A stretch of 64,000 nt of DNA from Beijerinckia indica subsp. indica ATCC 9039 (lineage in GTDB: Bacteria > Pseudomonadota > Alphaproteobacteria > Rhizobiales > Beijerinckiaceae): NCBI RefSeq assembly GCF_000019845.1, contig NC_010580.1, positions 1-64,000 on the forward strand, given 5' to 3'. The translations under genes and the position numbers were made by a program. This document shows positions 30,201 to 38,095 of this stretch, piece after piece; position 1 is the stretch's first letter, and the number at the start of each line of letters is the position of its first letter. Below the pieces are notes generated by a model, which searched no databases, was not told the origin of the DNA, and saw only the letters and a list, made by a program, of their open reading frames with translations.

Positions 30201-30986
30201 ATGTCATTGTCTCTTGAACACATCAATGATCGGAACCCGGTCTTGTTTATTGCCATTGGGCGACAGCAAGCTGGGAAAACGACCTTTCTGAATACGACCG
30301 CGCAATACTTGAAAGAAAGGGGTGGGACGTTTCAGATCTGGAACGCGGATCTTCTGAACAAAACGCATGGTCTCAAGCTCTTTCATGATGAGACGATTGA
30401 GGCCCCCTCATTGACGAGGGACGATGTCAAAGCCTGGCTTCAAGGAAAGATCAAGGAACAGGCCAGGGAACGGTTCGATGCGGTCCTCGACTTTGGTTGC
30501 GGCGATAAACCTTTAGAGTCCCTGATCGAGGCTGTGCCGGAGATAGCGACTCTTCAGCAACAAGGTATTCGCGTGGTTGTGGCTCATCTCATTGGGCCAC
30601 GTTTGCATGATGCCAAATATCTCGACGGCTTTAGCCAGCCCAGCACGTTGACGCCTGATGGCACGCTGATCGTCTGCAATGGGGGCGTGGTCCCAGAAAA
30701 TCGCGACGAAAAATTGGCGTTTCAAGAAATCATGCGCCACGGCGCGATCGAGGCGGCCTTATCGAAGGGTGCCCTCGTGCAACTCTTTCCGCGATTTTCG
30801 CTCATGCTGGACGTCACTGAACGGGAACTGACGTTCAACGAGGCCATGAATGGTGTCGAGGGGCAGGATGGCCGTGCCTTTGGTCTCGTTGATCGAGCGC
30901 GTGTCGAGAAATGGTGGATCCACCTTGTTCCAGATTTTTTCCAAGAGGTTCCCACTGAATGGCTACCTTCCGTTCAGCGGAACTGA
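30201..30986 (+). CDS. ParA-like P-loop ATPase, TraL/StbB/MobD type (copy 1)
   Basis: The 261-aa protein has a P-loop AIGRQQAGKTTFLNT near residue 20, then IWNADLLNKTHGLKLF, a switch-like VLDFGCGDKPLE near 97, and a C-terminal half shared with the next gene. The variant Walker A GRQxxGKT matches the TraL/StbB branch of ParA-like ATPases, which act in plasmid mobilisation and positioning. GGAG precedes the ATG. The next gene encodes a paralogue with about half of its residues alike, so the pair arose by tandem duplication. Confidence 0.7.
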   Translation: MSLSLEHINDRNPVLFIAIGRQQAGKTTFLNTTAQYLKERGGTFQIWNADLLNKTHGLKLFHDETIEAPSLTRDDVKAWLQGKIKEQARERFDAVLDFGCGDKPLESLIEAVPEIATLQQQGIRVVVAHLIGPRLHDAKYLDGFSQPSTLTPDGTLIVCNGGVVPENRDEKLAFQEIMRHGAIEAALSKGALVQLFPRFSLMLDVTERELTFNEAMNGVEGQDGRAFGLVDRARVEKWWIHLVPDFFQEVPTEWLPSVQRN

Positions 30987-31066
30987 ATGCGGTCGTCATC
31001 CACAACCCTGCAGGTTTGTTCCGGACAACACGTCGAACCGGACAGAAGAATTCATGGAGCAGATTT

Positions 31067-31963
31067 ATGGTGCAGTCTTACGAACAGAATGGTGAGCGCA
31101 AGCCGGTTTTGCTGATTGCCCTTGGACGGCAGAGGGTCGGCAAAACGGTCTTTTTGAATACACTAGCCCAATATCTCAAGCAGAAAGGTGCACGGTTTGA
31201 GATATTGAATGCTGATCTTTTGAATAAAACTCACACGCTTACACTCTTCCACAAAGATACGGTCGAGGCGCCTTCCACACATCGTGAAGACATGCAGGCG
31301 TGGCTGGTCGCCCAATTCAGGAGGCAGATGGATGAGCGTTTTGATGCGATCCTTGATGTTGGCGGTGGAGACACGCCATTGGAACGGTTGATCGAAGAAT
31401 ACCCGATCGTCTCCGTGCTTCAGGATCATGGCATTCGCCTGGTGATCGCTCAGGTTATTGGGCCGGACATGGCTGATGTCGATTATCTCGAACGGTTCAC
31501 GGAGCGCAGTACCTTGATGCCAGACGGGATGTTGATCGTGTTCAATGGGGGTTTGGTCTTGACAGGCCGTTCGGCCAATGTTGCGTTCTCTGAAGTTGCA
31601 AAACATCAGGCAATCGATACGGCGGTGGATCAAGGTGCAATTATAAAAGTCTTTCCTCGGCTGCCATGCATGCAGGAAGTCACTGATCGGCATTTGACGT
31701 TCCTCGAAGTGATGAATGGGGAGAAAGGGAGGGGGAGCCAGGCTTTCTGTCCTTTTGACCAGGCGCGGGTCAATCGCTGGTGGACGGTTGAAGTGCCGGA
31801 ATTTTTTGGAGGCGTTCCCTCCGAATGGCTTCCCGCCATTCCGGAGAATGGGGCGGCTCCGATGCCTGCGGTCGTGGGGAACGAACCGAAGGCCTCCAAG
31901 AAAGAGCGAAAGGACGCACAGAAGCTTGCCGAAGTCGATTCCTCGGAGTCGCTTAATGGCTAA
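31067..31963 (+). CDS. ParA-like P-loop ATPase, TraL/StbB/MobD type (copy 2)
   Basis: The 298-aa protein has Walker A ALGRQRVGKTVFLNT, then ILNADLLNKTHTLTLF and ILDVGGGDTPLERL, in register with copy 1. It carries an extra C-terminal tail of about 35 residues rich in Ala and Lys (KASKKERKDAQKLAE). The start ATG 31067 has GGAG 9 nt upstream; an in-frame ATG at 30959 would overlap copy 1 and is less likely. It overlaps the next gene by 8 bp. Two TraL-like ATPases side by side is unusual; they may form heterodimers or serve different partners. Confidence 0.7.
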   Translation: MVQSYEQNGERKPVLLIALGRQRVGKTVFLNTLAQYLKQKGARFEILNADLLNKTHTLTLFHKDTVEAPSTHREDMQAWLVAQFRRQMDERFDAILDVGGGDTPLERLIEEYPIVSVLQDHGIRLVIAQVIGPDMADVDYLERFTERSTLMPDGMLIVFNGGLVLTGRSANVAFSEVAKHQAIDTAVDQGAIIKVFPRLPCMQEVTDRHLTFLEVMNGEKGRGSQAFCPFDQARVNRWWTVEVPEFFGGVPSEWLPAIPENGAAPMPAVVGNEPKASKKERKDAQKLAEVDSSESLNG

Positions 31964-32573
31964 GACAGAAGAGCAAGCCTCGCTTGTTCATCAGCGCGTT
32001 CTTCGATTGTCAGAAGAGTTGGATCAAGACCTGGCCGCTATTCAAGCGGCCGGGCGTGAATGGGGCTTGCGCCATGATCATCCCGAAGGGGCGTTTGTGA
32101 CGGCCATGATGCATGCAATCAAGCGGACGGGCGAGCTGACTGTCGCGGCGGCGAACGATCTGAATACCGTGGCGGAGACCTCTCGCAAGACGGCGCAAGT
32201 CGAATTGCAGCGTCTCGGGCTCGCCAATGATCAAGCGCTTCTTCTCGTCGAGCATGCACGGATCGAGCGCGTGAATTTCTCGCAGGATCGGGACGCGCAA
32301 GTCGCCAAGATGGTGGCGAAGCTGGGCGAAGACCTGGTGACGGGTGTCCGCGACTGGACCGTCATGCGTGAAAGGGAATTGAATCGCAAATGGGCCTTTA
32401 ATCGTGCGGTCATTGCGTCGCTGATCGCCGTTTCGATTTTTGTCGGCGGCTATGGAGCGCGGATCTATCAGGAGAAAGGAGTTGGAATGAATGGGGAGCC
32501 GTGCAAGGCGTCCTCATTGTACCGGGCGGCGAACGGAGAGATTTGGTGCAAGGTTTCCGGCACGGCGCAATAG
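31956..32573 (+). CDS. TraM/StbC-position membrane-anchored coiled-coil protein
   Basis: From ATG 31956 the protein is 205 aa: a long helical region (about residues 5-150) with coiled-coil character, one transmembrane helix (AVIASLIAVSIFVGGYGA, about 152-170), and a short periplasmic end with two cysteines (EPCKASS, IWCKVSG). This organisation is like RP4 TraM, which acts with TraL and TraK, but the match rests on position and topology. It overlaps the ATPase gene by 8 bp. Confidence 0.55.
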   Translation: MAKTEEQASLVHQRVLRLSEELDQDLAAIQAAGREWGLRHDHPEGAFVTAMMHAIKRTGELTVAAANDLNTVAETSRKTAQVELQRLGLANDQALLLVEHARIERVNFSQDRDAQVAKMVAKLGEDLVTGVRDWTVMRERELNRKWAFNRAVIASLIAVSIFVGGYGARIYQEKGVGMNGEPCKASSLYRAANGEIWCKVSGTAQ

Positions 32574-32615
32574 GTGCTGTCTGCATTGATCGAGATTGGG
32601 CAAAAAAGAGCGTCA

Positions 32616-32905
32616 TTGGATAAGAGGTTCGTTTTTTTCATGAGCAGCAAAGAGCATCGGGCTGTCCTTTCACGACGGAGGTCCGATGTTTTGCGATTTC
32701 GAAGATCCAGGGAGCCTGGAAAGATCAAAGGTCCGGAGGACATTGATTTTTATCATTGAGGTTTCGCTGATGGCGCTGGCGATCGGCAGTGTTGTCGGCT
32801 TGACCAAAAGTTACGCGGATCCGGCTCTTGCGACCCAGAATGGGTTGCCGCAAGTGCCCCGGGAATATGTGCCGGAAATAGGCGCTCCCGCGATGGTCTA
32901 TCCGA
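32616..32905 (+). repeat. Duplicated promoter-leader-export module, copy 1
   Basis: This segment recurs at 33731-34015 with few changes: the upstream stretch (GAGCATCGG, CCTTT, GGAGGTCCGATGTTTTGC), the ribosome site, and codons for a shared N-terminus including the membrane segment and the block ATQNGLPxVPxEYVPEIGAPA. After this point the two genes are unrelated. The join is an exchange point where one export and expression module carries different enzyme bodies. Confidence 0.85.
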
Positions 32906-33387
32906 CATCGCCAACGTCCTCGGATGCCAGCTCGACTGGTAATTCCAGTAGCGCTGGCAATTCTAATGGTACGGGAGGAAGCAGCGGAACAAATTGGAAT
33001 TATCCCGGAACTGGTTCGGGCGTATCAGGTGCGACCGTTGCTCAAAACTATTCGAGCTATAACGGTCAGAGTGTTGGCAGTGGTGAATGTGTGGCACTCG
33101 TGCAGGCAACGTCAAACGTTGGCTTGACATCAACGTGGTCGCCAGGCGTTCAGGTTCAGGGCAATACCGATATTGCGGCAGGAACAGTGATCGCGACTTT
33201 TGGTAGTAACGGAACTTATACTAATACCTATGGTCAGTCACATGCAGCCATCTATCTCGGACAGAATTCAAGTGGAATTCAAGTCATGGATCAATGGCTT
33301 GGACAGGCTGCCCAAACCCGTACAATCCCTTGGACCACACAAAACTCATATGAATCCGGGAGTCAGTTCTATGTTGTTTCGCATTAA
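32686..33387 (+). CDS. Exported BPSL0067-like (NlpC/P60-type) amidase, candidate antibacterial effector
   Basis: The 233-aa protein starts after a strong GGAGG. Residues 1-44 form a long signal peptide (basic RSKVRR, then a hydrophobic stretch, cleavage near SYAD). Residues 49-72 are the block shared with the gene at 33800. A low-complexity Ser/Gly/Asn linker (75-115) leads to a domain with Cys135 in GECVALVQ and His186 in SHAAIYL, the Cys-His pair of BPSL0067/NlpC-like peptidoglycan amidases. The small exported protein whose gene overlaps its end by 17 bp would be its inhibitor. The layout resembles effector-immunity pairs. Confidence 0.65.
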   Translation: MFCDFEDPGSLERSKVRRTLIFIIEVSLMALAIGSVVGLTKSYADPALATQNGLPQVPREYVPEIGAPAMVYPTSPTSSDASSTGNSSSAGNSNGTGGSSGTNWNYPGTGSGVSGATVAQNYSSYNGQSVGSGECVALVQATSNVGLTSTWSPGVQVQGNTDIAAGTVIATFGSNGTYTNTYGQSHAAIYLGQNSSGIQVMDQWLGQAAQTRTIPWTTQNSYESGSQFYVVSH

Positions 33388-33709
33388 AGCTTTGCTGTTG
33401 TTGCAAGCGCTATTCTTTTCGCAAACTGCTCTTGCTGGAAGTCTGTGTCAGACTGGGTTGAAAGGTATTACGCTGACTGCTGGAACATACGATCCCCCAG
33501 GCATTCTTGCACCGGACAGTCAATTATTAAAGCCTATTGGTCAATGGCCTGAAAATCTCATTGAGCAAGGCTGGCATAATCTGAGGAAAGCGCCTCGTCC
33601 ATTAGTTTTTACTTGCCGGTATAAGGATGGAAGGGAGGAGACAATCCTGCTTTCTGAAAAAGTGGATGCCTGTTTCTTAAGGGCAGGCTTGAGTTTCAAC
33701 TGCGAATAG
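33371..33709 (+). CDS. Exported STY0301-like small protein, putative immunity to the amidase
   Basis: From ATG 33371 the 112-aa protein has a clear signal peptide (KALLLLQALFFSQTALAG) and a Cys-bearing mature part. The spacing LAPD ... W ... FTCRYKDG ... CFLRAG resembles STY0301-family periplasmic proteins found near secreted amidases. The 17-bp overlap with the amidase gene ensures co-translation. A periplasmic immunity role is inferred from position and family resemblance. Confidence 0.55.
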   Translation: MLFRIKALLLLQALFFSQTALAGSLCQTGLKGITLTAGTYDPPGILAPDSQLLKPIGQWPENLIEQGWHNLRKAPRPLVFTCRYKDGREETILLSEKVDACFLRAGLSFNCE

Positions 33710-33730
33710 CGCGAGGATCGAAGAGATCAC

Positions 33731-34015
33731 GCAATAGAGGTTTTGTTCTTATCATGAGAGGCAAGGAGCATCGGATCGTCCTTTGACGAAGGAGGTCCGA
33801 TGTTTTGCTTTATCGAAGATGTAGAGAGTCCGGACAGATCAAGTGGCCGTAGGCCATTGATTTTTCACTTAGAGGTGTCGCTGATGGCGGTGGGGATGGC
33901 CGTGGTTGGAATGCCCAAAAGTCATGCGGCGCCAGGGCTAGCGACGCAGAATGGCCTGCCGGAAGTGCCACACGAATATGTGCCGGAAATAGGTGCTCCC
34001 GCCTTTGTTTATGAC
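33731..34015 (+). repeat. Duplicated promoter-leader-export module, copy 2
   Basis: Second copy of the segment at 32616-32905, with GGAGGTCCGATGTTTTGC and the same export region. Differences are scattered and no frame shift occurs in the coding part, which indicates that the N-terminal peptide is kept under selection. Confidence 0.85.
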
Positions 34016-34690
34016 ACTGGTCCGGCCAATGGAAACCCCAGCACGCCTGTCAATTCTAGCACTGACAATTCTTCCTACTCCTCTTTGACGGGAAGCACGA
34101 ACGGCGGTTCCGACAATGGCGGGGCCTCTCTTGATACAATGCTTTCGAAGAGCTGGGGGACTGCCGCGCAAGCCGTGGCACAGGCAATGGGTATCAATCC
34201 CTCGGCCCTGGCGGCGACTTGCATGATGGAAAGCGGTTGCTCGAATGCAGGAGCGGCAAGCGGAAGTTCCGCGTCAGGCGCTTTCCAGATGATCAATTCG
34301 ACTTATACAGCGGATATCAATCAGGCTGTGGCGTCCGGTTTGGTGTCGAATTACAACGTCGATACAAGCCTTGCAGGAAAGATGGATCCTGCGAACGAAG
34401 CGATCGCCGCGTCGCAAGATCTGAAAAATGCGGCTACAAGATTGCAAAGTATGGGTATTTCCAACCCAACTGTCCTTGATACCAGAGCAGTTTATCAATT
34501 TGGCGCGGGCATTGGACCGTCTGTCGCCAAGGCAGATGCTTCTGCGAATTTAAACGACATTGTTGGGTTAACGGCTCAACAACTTCAAAATAATGGTTTG
34601 ACCGCTACAACCACAGTAGGGCAGTGGCGAGCAACTGTCGCACAGAAGCTTGGAAACACGGCAAATCAGGTCGTTCTAGCGAGTCAATAA
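33800..34690 (+). CDS. Exported lytic transglycosylase, candidate antibacterial effector
   Basis: The 296-aa protein shares its signal region and the ATQNGLPEVPHEYVPEIGAPA block (about residues 50-70) with the amidase at 32686. After a Ser/Asn-rich linker comes an SLT-like domain with catalytic Glu144 (CMMESGCSN) and GAFQMINSTY. It is therefore a second peptidoglycan-cleaving enzyme on the same carrier. A transfer-channel role is also possible because VirB1-like enzymes aid conjugation, but the window already has one at 3364. Its stop overlaps the next start (TAATG). Confidence 0.7.
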   Translation: MFCFIEDVESPDRSSGRRPLIFHLEVSLMAVGMAVVGMPKSHAAPGLATQNGLPEVPHEYVPEIGAPAFVYDTGPANGNPSTPVNSSTDNSSYSSLTGSTNGGSDNGGASLDTMLSKSWGTAAQAVAQAMGINPSALAATCMMESGCSNAGAASGSSASGAFQMINSTYTADINQAVASGLVSNYNVDTSLAGKMDPANEAIAASQDLKNAATRLQSMGISNPTVLDTRAVYQFGAGIGPSVAKADASANLNDIVGLTAQQLQNNGLTATTTVGQWRATVAQKLGNTANQVVLASQ

Positions 34691-35100
34691 TGGAGTGTAT
34701 ACAAATGTATAAGGCAACCTTTTGCTTTATTTCAATAGCCTTCATTTCAACGATAGTTAGCAATGCGATTGCTCTTACAGCAGTCAAGCCAGTGACTGAG
34801 CTTAAATGCATGCTGCTAAACTTGCCAGATGAAGTTATCAGGGCTTATGAGGGGCTACCGTCAGAATATGCTGAAGCTAAAGAGAATTCAAAGGAAATAG
34901 GGAAAGCGGAGAAATTTGTATTTGTGTATAGAACACAAACGGAAACGAATGGGTTTCTCAAAGTTGTACGTTCAGATTGGACTCAAGGGTGGATTAAGGT
35001 TGATCTCTTAAAAGAATATCAAGCTCCGTCACCTCGATCGAAACACTGTATCCCATCTAAAATGTCTGATGGATCTCTTGGATTCCGGCTTGATCCGTGA
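34690..35100 (+). CDS. Small exported protein, putative immunity to the transglycosylase
   Basis: From ATG 34690 the 136-aa protein has a signal peptide (FCFISIAFISTIVSNAIA) and a mature part with two cysteines (ELKCMLL and KHCIPSK). The gene is more AT-rich than its neighbours and shows no similarity to the first immunity candidate. A one-base stop-start overlap couples it to the hydrolase gene. Immunity is inferred from position, export and pairing. Confidence 0.5.
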   Translation: MECIQMYKATFCFISIAFISTIVSNAIALTAVKPVTELKCMLLNLPDEVIRAYEGLPSEYAEAKENSKEIGKAEKFVFVYRTQTETNGFLKVVRSDWTQGWIKVDLLKEYQAPSPRSKHCIPSKMSDGSLGFRLDP

Positions 35101-35213
35101 TCTATTCCAATGATGTATGCGTTTCATTATCATTGACAATAAATTCCATACTCTGGCGGTGTACATACAGACATTGCCAGCAGTTTACAGATTTGCTTGC
35201 ATACAAGCGGAAT

Positions 35214-35258
35214 AGGATATACTAATAGGGATATTCGGATATTTAAAAAGAATATCCT
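35214..35258. promoter_or_regulatory. Operator-like inverted repeat before vapBC
   Basis: AGGATAT (35214-35220) and ATATCCT (35252-35258) face each other across an AT-rich spacer and the right arm abuts the vapB start codon. VapB-VapC complexes usually repress their own promoter at such palindromes. Confidence 0.55.
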
Positions 35259-35504
35259 ATGCCGTTATTCATCAAGGACGCCTCCGTTGACGAACTAGCA
35301 GCGGAACTTGCCCATTTGCTGAGTGTGAATAAAACCGAAGCGGTACGCCTCGCCTTGCGCCAGGCGCTGGACAGAGAGAAGGCCACGGAATCTTTGGCGG
35401 AACAGGCCGTTCGCTTTTGCCGCGATCTGCGGGCACGAAGCCATCCGGAAAGAGGCCAGCCTGCTGATAAGGCCTTCTTTGATGAGCTGAATGGTGGGCT
35501 TTGA
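35259..35504 (+). CDS. vapB: VapB-type antitoxin
   Basis: The 81-aa protein starts MPLFIKDASVDELAAELA and continues NKTEAVRLALRQALDRE, the ribbon-helix-helix pattern of Rv0623-type VapB antitoxins. The acidic and flexible C-terminus would wrap the toxin. It overlaps vapC as TGATG and lies behind a palindromic operator. Confidence 0.88.
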   Translation: MPLFIKDASVDELAAELAHLLSVNKTEAVRLALRQALDREKATESLAEQAVRFCRDLRARSHPERGQPADKAFFDELNGGL

Positions 35505-35902
35505 TGTTCGTGGATGCTTCTGCTCTTGTGGCCATGCTGACCAACGAAGATGATGCGGCTGATCTTGCCCAACGCCTGTCTCAAACGTCCAAACGCTTGA
35601 CGACACCAATCGCGATCTTCGAGACCGCTGCGGCAGTCGCTCGGGTCCTGGACCTGCCGTTTGATGAGGCGCGGGAGGCTGTTGAAACTTTCCTCCAGCT
35701 TCTCAATGTCCAAGTGCTGGCCTTGCCGCCGAGGGCCAGTACGCTGGCTCTCGAGGCCTTTGAGCGCTACGGCAAAGGGCGTGGCCATCCTGCACAATTG
35801 AATATGGGTGCATGTTTCTCTTACGCCTGCGCACGCTATTATCGCATGCCGCTTTTGTATAAATGCGATGATCTCCGGCAGACGGATATAGAACGAGGTT
35901 GA
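35504..35902 (+). CDS. vapC: VapC-type PIN-domain toxin RNase
   Basis: The 132-aa protein begins MFVDASALVAMLTNEDD with the first acidic residue of the PIN site. The acidic/polar pattern continues with a conserved Glu in IAIFETAAAV and a late LLYKCDDLRQTD that supplies the last Asp residues. NMGACFSYACA matches the typical NFGDC/LY stretch, here with Gly-Ala in place of Gly-Asp. That substitution removes one usual metal-binding Asp and could weaken activity, although the other acidic residues remain. Confidence 0.85.
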   Translation: MFVDASALVAMLTNEDDAADLAQRLSQTSKRLTTPIAIFETAAAVARVLDLPFDEAREAVETFLQLLNVQVLALPPRASTLALEAFERYGKGRGHPAQLNMGACFSYACARYYRMPLLYKCDDLRQTDIERG

Positions 35903-36022
35903 GCTAGCCAAGGCTTTGCCGATAGTCTAGATGATCGCCATTCTGGCGCCTGGTTTTTCCTCGACAGTGGCCGAAGCCGAGCCGCAGCGCATTGGTCCTG
36001 CGCACAAGAGGAGAAGCCCGTC

Positions 36023-36265
36023 ATGTCGAGACTAGCAATCGCGTTTGTGTTGGCACTAACCGCGACAGCGGCCAACTCGCAAGATACTAAGTCTGGACAA
36101 TCGTTCACGCCGTCCGTTCCCAGAGAGAATGGAGCACGGCCATTTCTATTTGATGGACGAATGCGTGGTGATGGCGTCCGGCAGGGAGCACTCGCCGACG
36201 ATCATCATCGCAACGCAGGCGCTATCGTCGTGCAGCCGACAGTAAGCCAGCCCGGGCGTGAATGA
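36023..36265 (+). CDS. Small putative exported protein
   Basis: The 80-aa product has a signal-peptide-like start (SRLAIAFVLALTATAANSQ) and a short polar mature part. GAGGAG lies ahead of the ATG, which supports translation. No family is recognised. It stands alone between vapBC and convergent minus-strand genes. Confidence 0.4.
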   Translation: MSRLAIAFVLALTATAANSQDTKSGQSFTPSVPRENGARPFLFDGRMRGDGVRQGALADDHHRNAGAIVVQPTVSQPGRE

Positions 36266-36322
36266 TGAGTACGCGCCTCCGTTTTATAAGACTGGGAAAA
36301 TGCCCATCCTTAGTCCTGTTTA

Positions 36323-36493
36323 TCAGTACCGATCATAGTCATGCCGCCCATCATTCGATAATACCTTGAATATTAGAATGATGATCTTGAAGACGCCTTT
36401 TATGACAAAGAAATAGAAAAGAAATGCTATGACAAATAGAACAATGAGAGCGATGAATGGCATGTCAGACATGATGAGCATATTGGTTTCCAT
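36323..36493 (-). CDS. 56-aa membrane protein, paralogue of 40861-41031
   Basis: Read on the minus strand from ATG 36493, the product has a central hydrophobic helix of about 35 residues (FIALIVLFVIAFLFYFF) and a polar C-terminus ending SNDGRHDYDRY. The gene at 40861-41031 has the same length, topology and ending (SNDRRRDYGRY), confirming both as real. Function unknown. Confidence 0.65.
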   Translation of the reverse strand: METNMLIMSDMPFIALIVLFVIAFLFYFFVIKGVFKIIILIFKVLSNDGRHDYDRY

Positions 36494-36542
36494 GACGTAA
36501 TTCCTAGAATGATCTATTTTATTGATCTGGTTTGTTATGAAA

Positions 36543-36568
36543 AGCGCCCCATGCGATGACAGGGCGCT
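36543..36568 (-). terminator. Hairpin after the first DUF736 gene
   Basis: AGCGCCC (36543-36549) and GGGCGCT (36562-36568) pair around a 12-nt loop, 9 nt after the DUF736 stop on the minus strand, with TTT next to the stem. It is a factor-independent terminator candidate. Confidence 0.6.
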
Positions 36569-36576
36569 AATGTGTT

Positions 36577-36903
36577 TCAGTAGTTATTGGGGCGGCTCCA
36601 GATGAGTTGGAAGTCGGGTTCTCCCTCGACCTCGACGAGATTGCCAAAGATGGGGGCGGGAAAGCTCGGATCATCGAGCTTCAAGGCGAGATAGGCTTCG
36701 CCGTTATCCTTGGTGAACTTTTCCCAGGCCGCGCCGATCTCGGCACCGTTGCGAGAGGAACGCACCCGATAGAGCGGGGCCTCCTCGGAAAGTCGCTTAT
36801 CATTGAGAACGAGTTGGGCCTGGACATTGACCGTCAGGGTCCGAATGCGGCCTTTATAGATCTTGGTGGAAGCGTCGTAAGAGAAAGAACCGATGACTGA
36901 CAT
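36577..36903 (-). CDS. DUF736 family protein (copy 1)
   Basis: The 108-aa protein begins MSVIGSFSYDA at ATG 36903 and shows the DUF736 hallmarks: RIRTLTVNVQAQL, PLYRV, EIGAAWEK, YLALKLDDPSFPAPI and LIWSRPNNY. DUF736 proteins are common on alphaproteobacterial plasmids; their function is unknown. A second copy lies at 38374-38691. GAGCTTCC precedes the start on the minus strand. The longer open frame upstream to 37221 runs through a GC-rich leader and is not counted as coding. Confidence 0.88.
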   Translation of the reverse strand: MSVIGSFSYDASTKIYKGRIRTLTVNVQAQLVLNDKRLSEEAPLYRVRSSRNGAEIGAAWEKFTKDNGEAYLALKLDDPSFPAPIFGNLVEVEGEPDFQLIWSRPNNY

Positions 36904-37586
36904 GGGGAAGCTCCTGCGAGTTTGAGATTTGCCCTTTAATATTCGGGGGCCGGCCGTGCCGTGCCCCCTTGCCAGGTGGCGAACCGGGGGGAGGGGAAGG
37001 GGCAAGCCTTTTCTGGGGAGGGGTATCACCCACCCTTGGGCGGCGCCCGCGGCGCCGGTTTTTTCGAGCGGAGGAATGAAGGAGCGCGCGCAGCGCCTTC
37101 CTTGCGCTCGGGAAAATTGGGGAGACCCCAGAAGGGGCTTGCGGGAAGGGGAGGAAGGAACGTCTTCCCCTTCCCAAACCGGCCATCGCTTGCGATGGCG
37201 CGAGGAGGAGAGGACGATCACAAAGGTGATTGTGCCGAAGGAATGTCAGCGCGTAGGCGCTGCCCGACAAGAAGAGGGCTGGATCAGCCACAGGGGATAG
37301 GGAGGCTGGCGCGTGAGGCCGGGGCTTTCGTGCGGCGAGGCGCTTTTGCGGGGAGGAACCCGGCCTGTCTCGGCCGGCCGCGACAGGGATCGTTACCTGA
37401 AAGGCGAAGACGGTGCGGAGCGCTGGCTTCGGGCGAAGCCTAGAGCCCGGTCTTGCAAAGCAAGAGTCGCCCGAGCGCATTCATTCAGGAAGGACTGGGT
37501 GCAGCAGAAATTTGTTTCAGCGAATTGTGAGCCCGAAACGATCGCAGGCGACTGATGAGGGATAGAGATCGATTAAGAAAAGGCTG
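36904..37586 (-). other. Long GC-rich leader of the first DUF736 gene
   Basis: No credible gene is present. The minus strand reads many G/C hairpins (for example around 37040-37060 and 37080-37130). At its distal end lies element C (37377-37471), shared with the second DUF736 leader. The length and structure suggest a long 5' untranslated region. Confidence 0.5.
37377..37471 (-). repeat. Leader element C, copy 1
   Basis: About 95 bp recur at 39359-39454 with small indels: GACAGGGATCGTTAC, GGCGAAGACGG, GGAGCGCTGGCTTCGGGC, then TAGAGCCCGGTCTTGCAAAG. The minus-strand RNA can form CTTGC-TTT-GCAAG and GGCTTCG-CC-CGAAGCC hairpins. Reading frames differ between the copies, so it is probably not coding. 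Both copies lie far upstream of DUF736 genes. Confidence 0.65.
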
Positions 37587-38006
37587 TTATTTTATTGGAT
37601 GGATGAAGGTCAATATCTGCAATCTTTTGCGAAGACGCATTGGAATATTTGTGACTTCGGAGCAATATCTTGAATAGACGATATAATTGATTGCAATGAA
37701 AGGGATTAATGCGATCAAGAAACCAAATGCGATGATTATGAGCCCGATGATTACGAACGAAATGAAAAAGAATTGGCTGAGTTTAAAAATCCTTTCGAGA
37801 TGAAGAGGATGGTTCTGATCATAGATGACTTCATTATGAAGTTTTTTGATGAGGCGCGTTTCCAGAGGATCTATATCGTCGCTTCCATAGACGAGACTAT
37901 CAACGATGGTTTTGCGGTGATGGAGGTAGCGCCGATAAAGGAATTCATCAAAGGAGAGTGTAAAAACGCTCAGTGCGATGAGATAGATCGTTTGAAGCGT
38001 ATTCAT
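37587..38006 (-). CDS. Unknown membrane protein
   Basis: The 139-aa protein has a hydrophobic N-terminal helix (IYLIALSVFTLSF), a polar loop with RRYLHHRKT, and two adjacent hydrophobic helices at about 75-112. It is AT-richer than neighbours. The ribosome site is weak. No family is recognised. Confidence 0.6.
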   Translation of the reverse strand: MNTLQTIYLIALSVFTLSFDEFLYRRYLHHRKTIVDSLVYGSDDIDPLETRLIKKLHNEVIYDQNHPLHLERIFKLSQFFFISFVIIGLIIIAFGFLIALIPFIAINYIVYSRYCSEVTNIPMRLRKRLQILTFIHPIK

Positions 38007-38095
38007 TGACGGACTGCCTTGTTGAAGGTGTTGATCAGGATGCAGCCCGAGTGTGTTGATGATTCATGAGAATAGGAAATCGCGTTTGGCGCGGA

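Noticed and set aside
36904..37480. Coding extension of DUF736 copy 1 to 37221 or 37480
   Set aside because: DUF736 proteins start at MSVIGSF-type residues; the upstream frame is low-complexity and is not shared in frame with the second copy.
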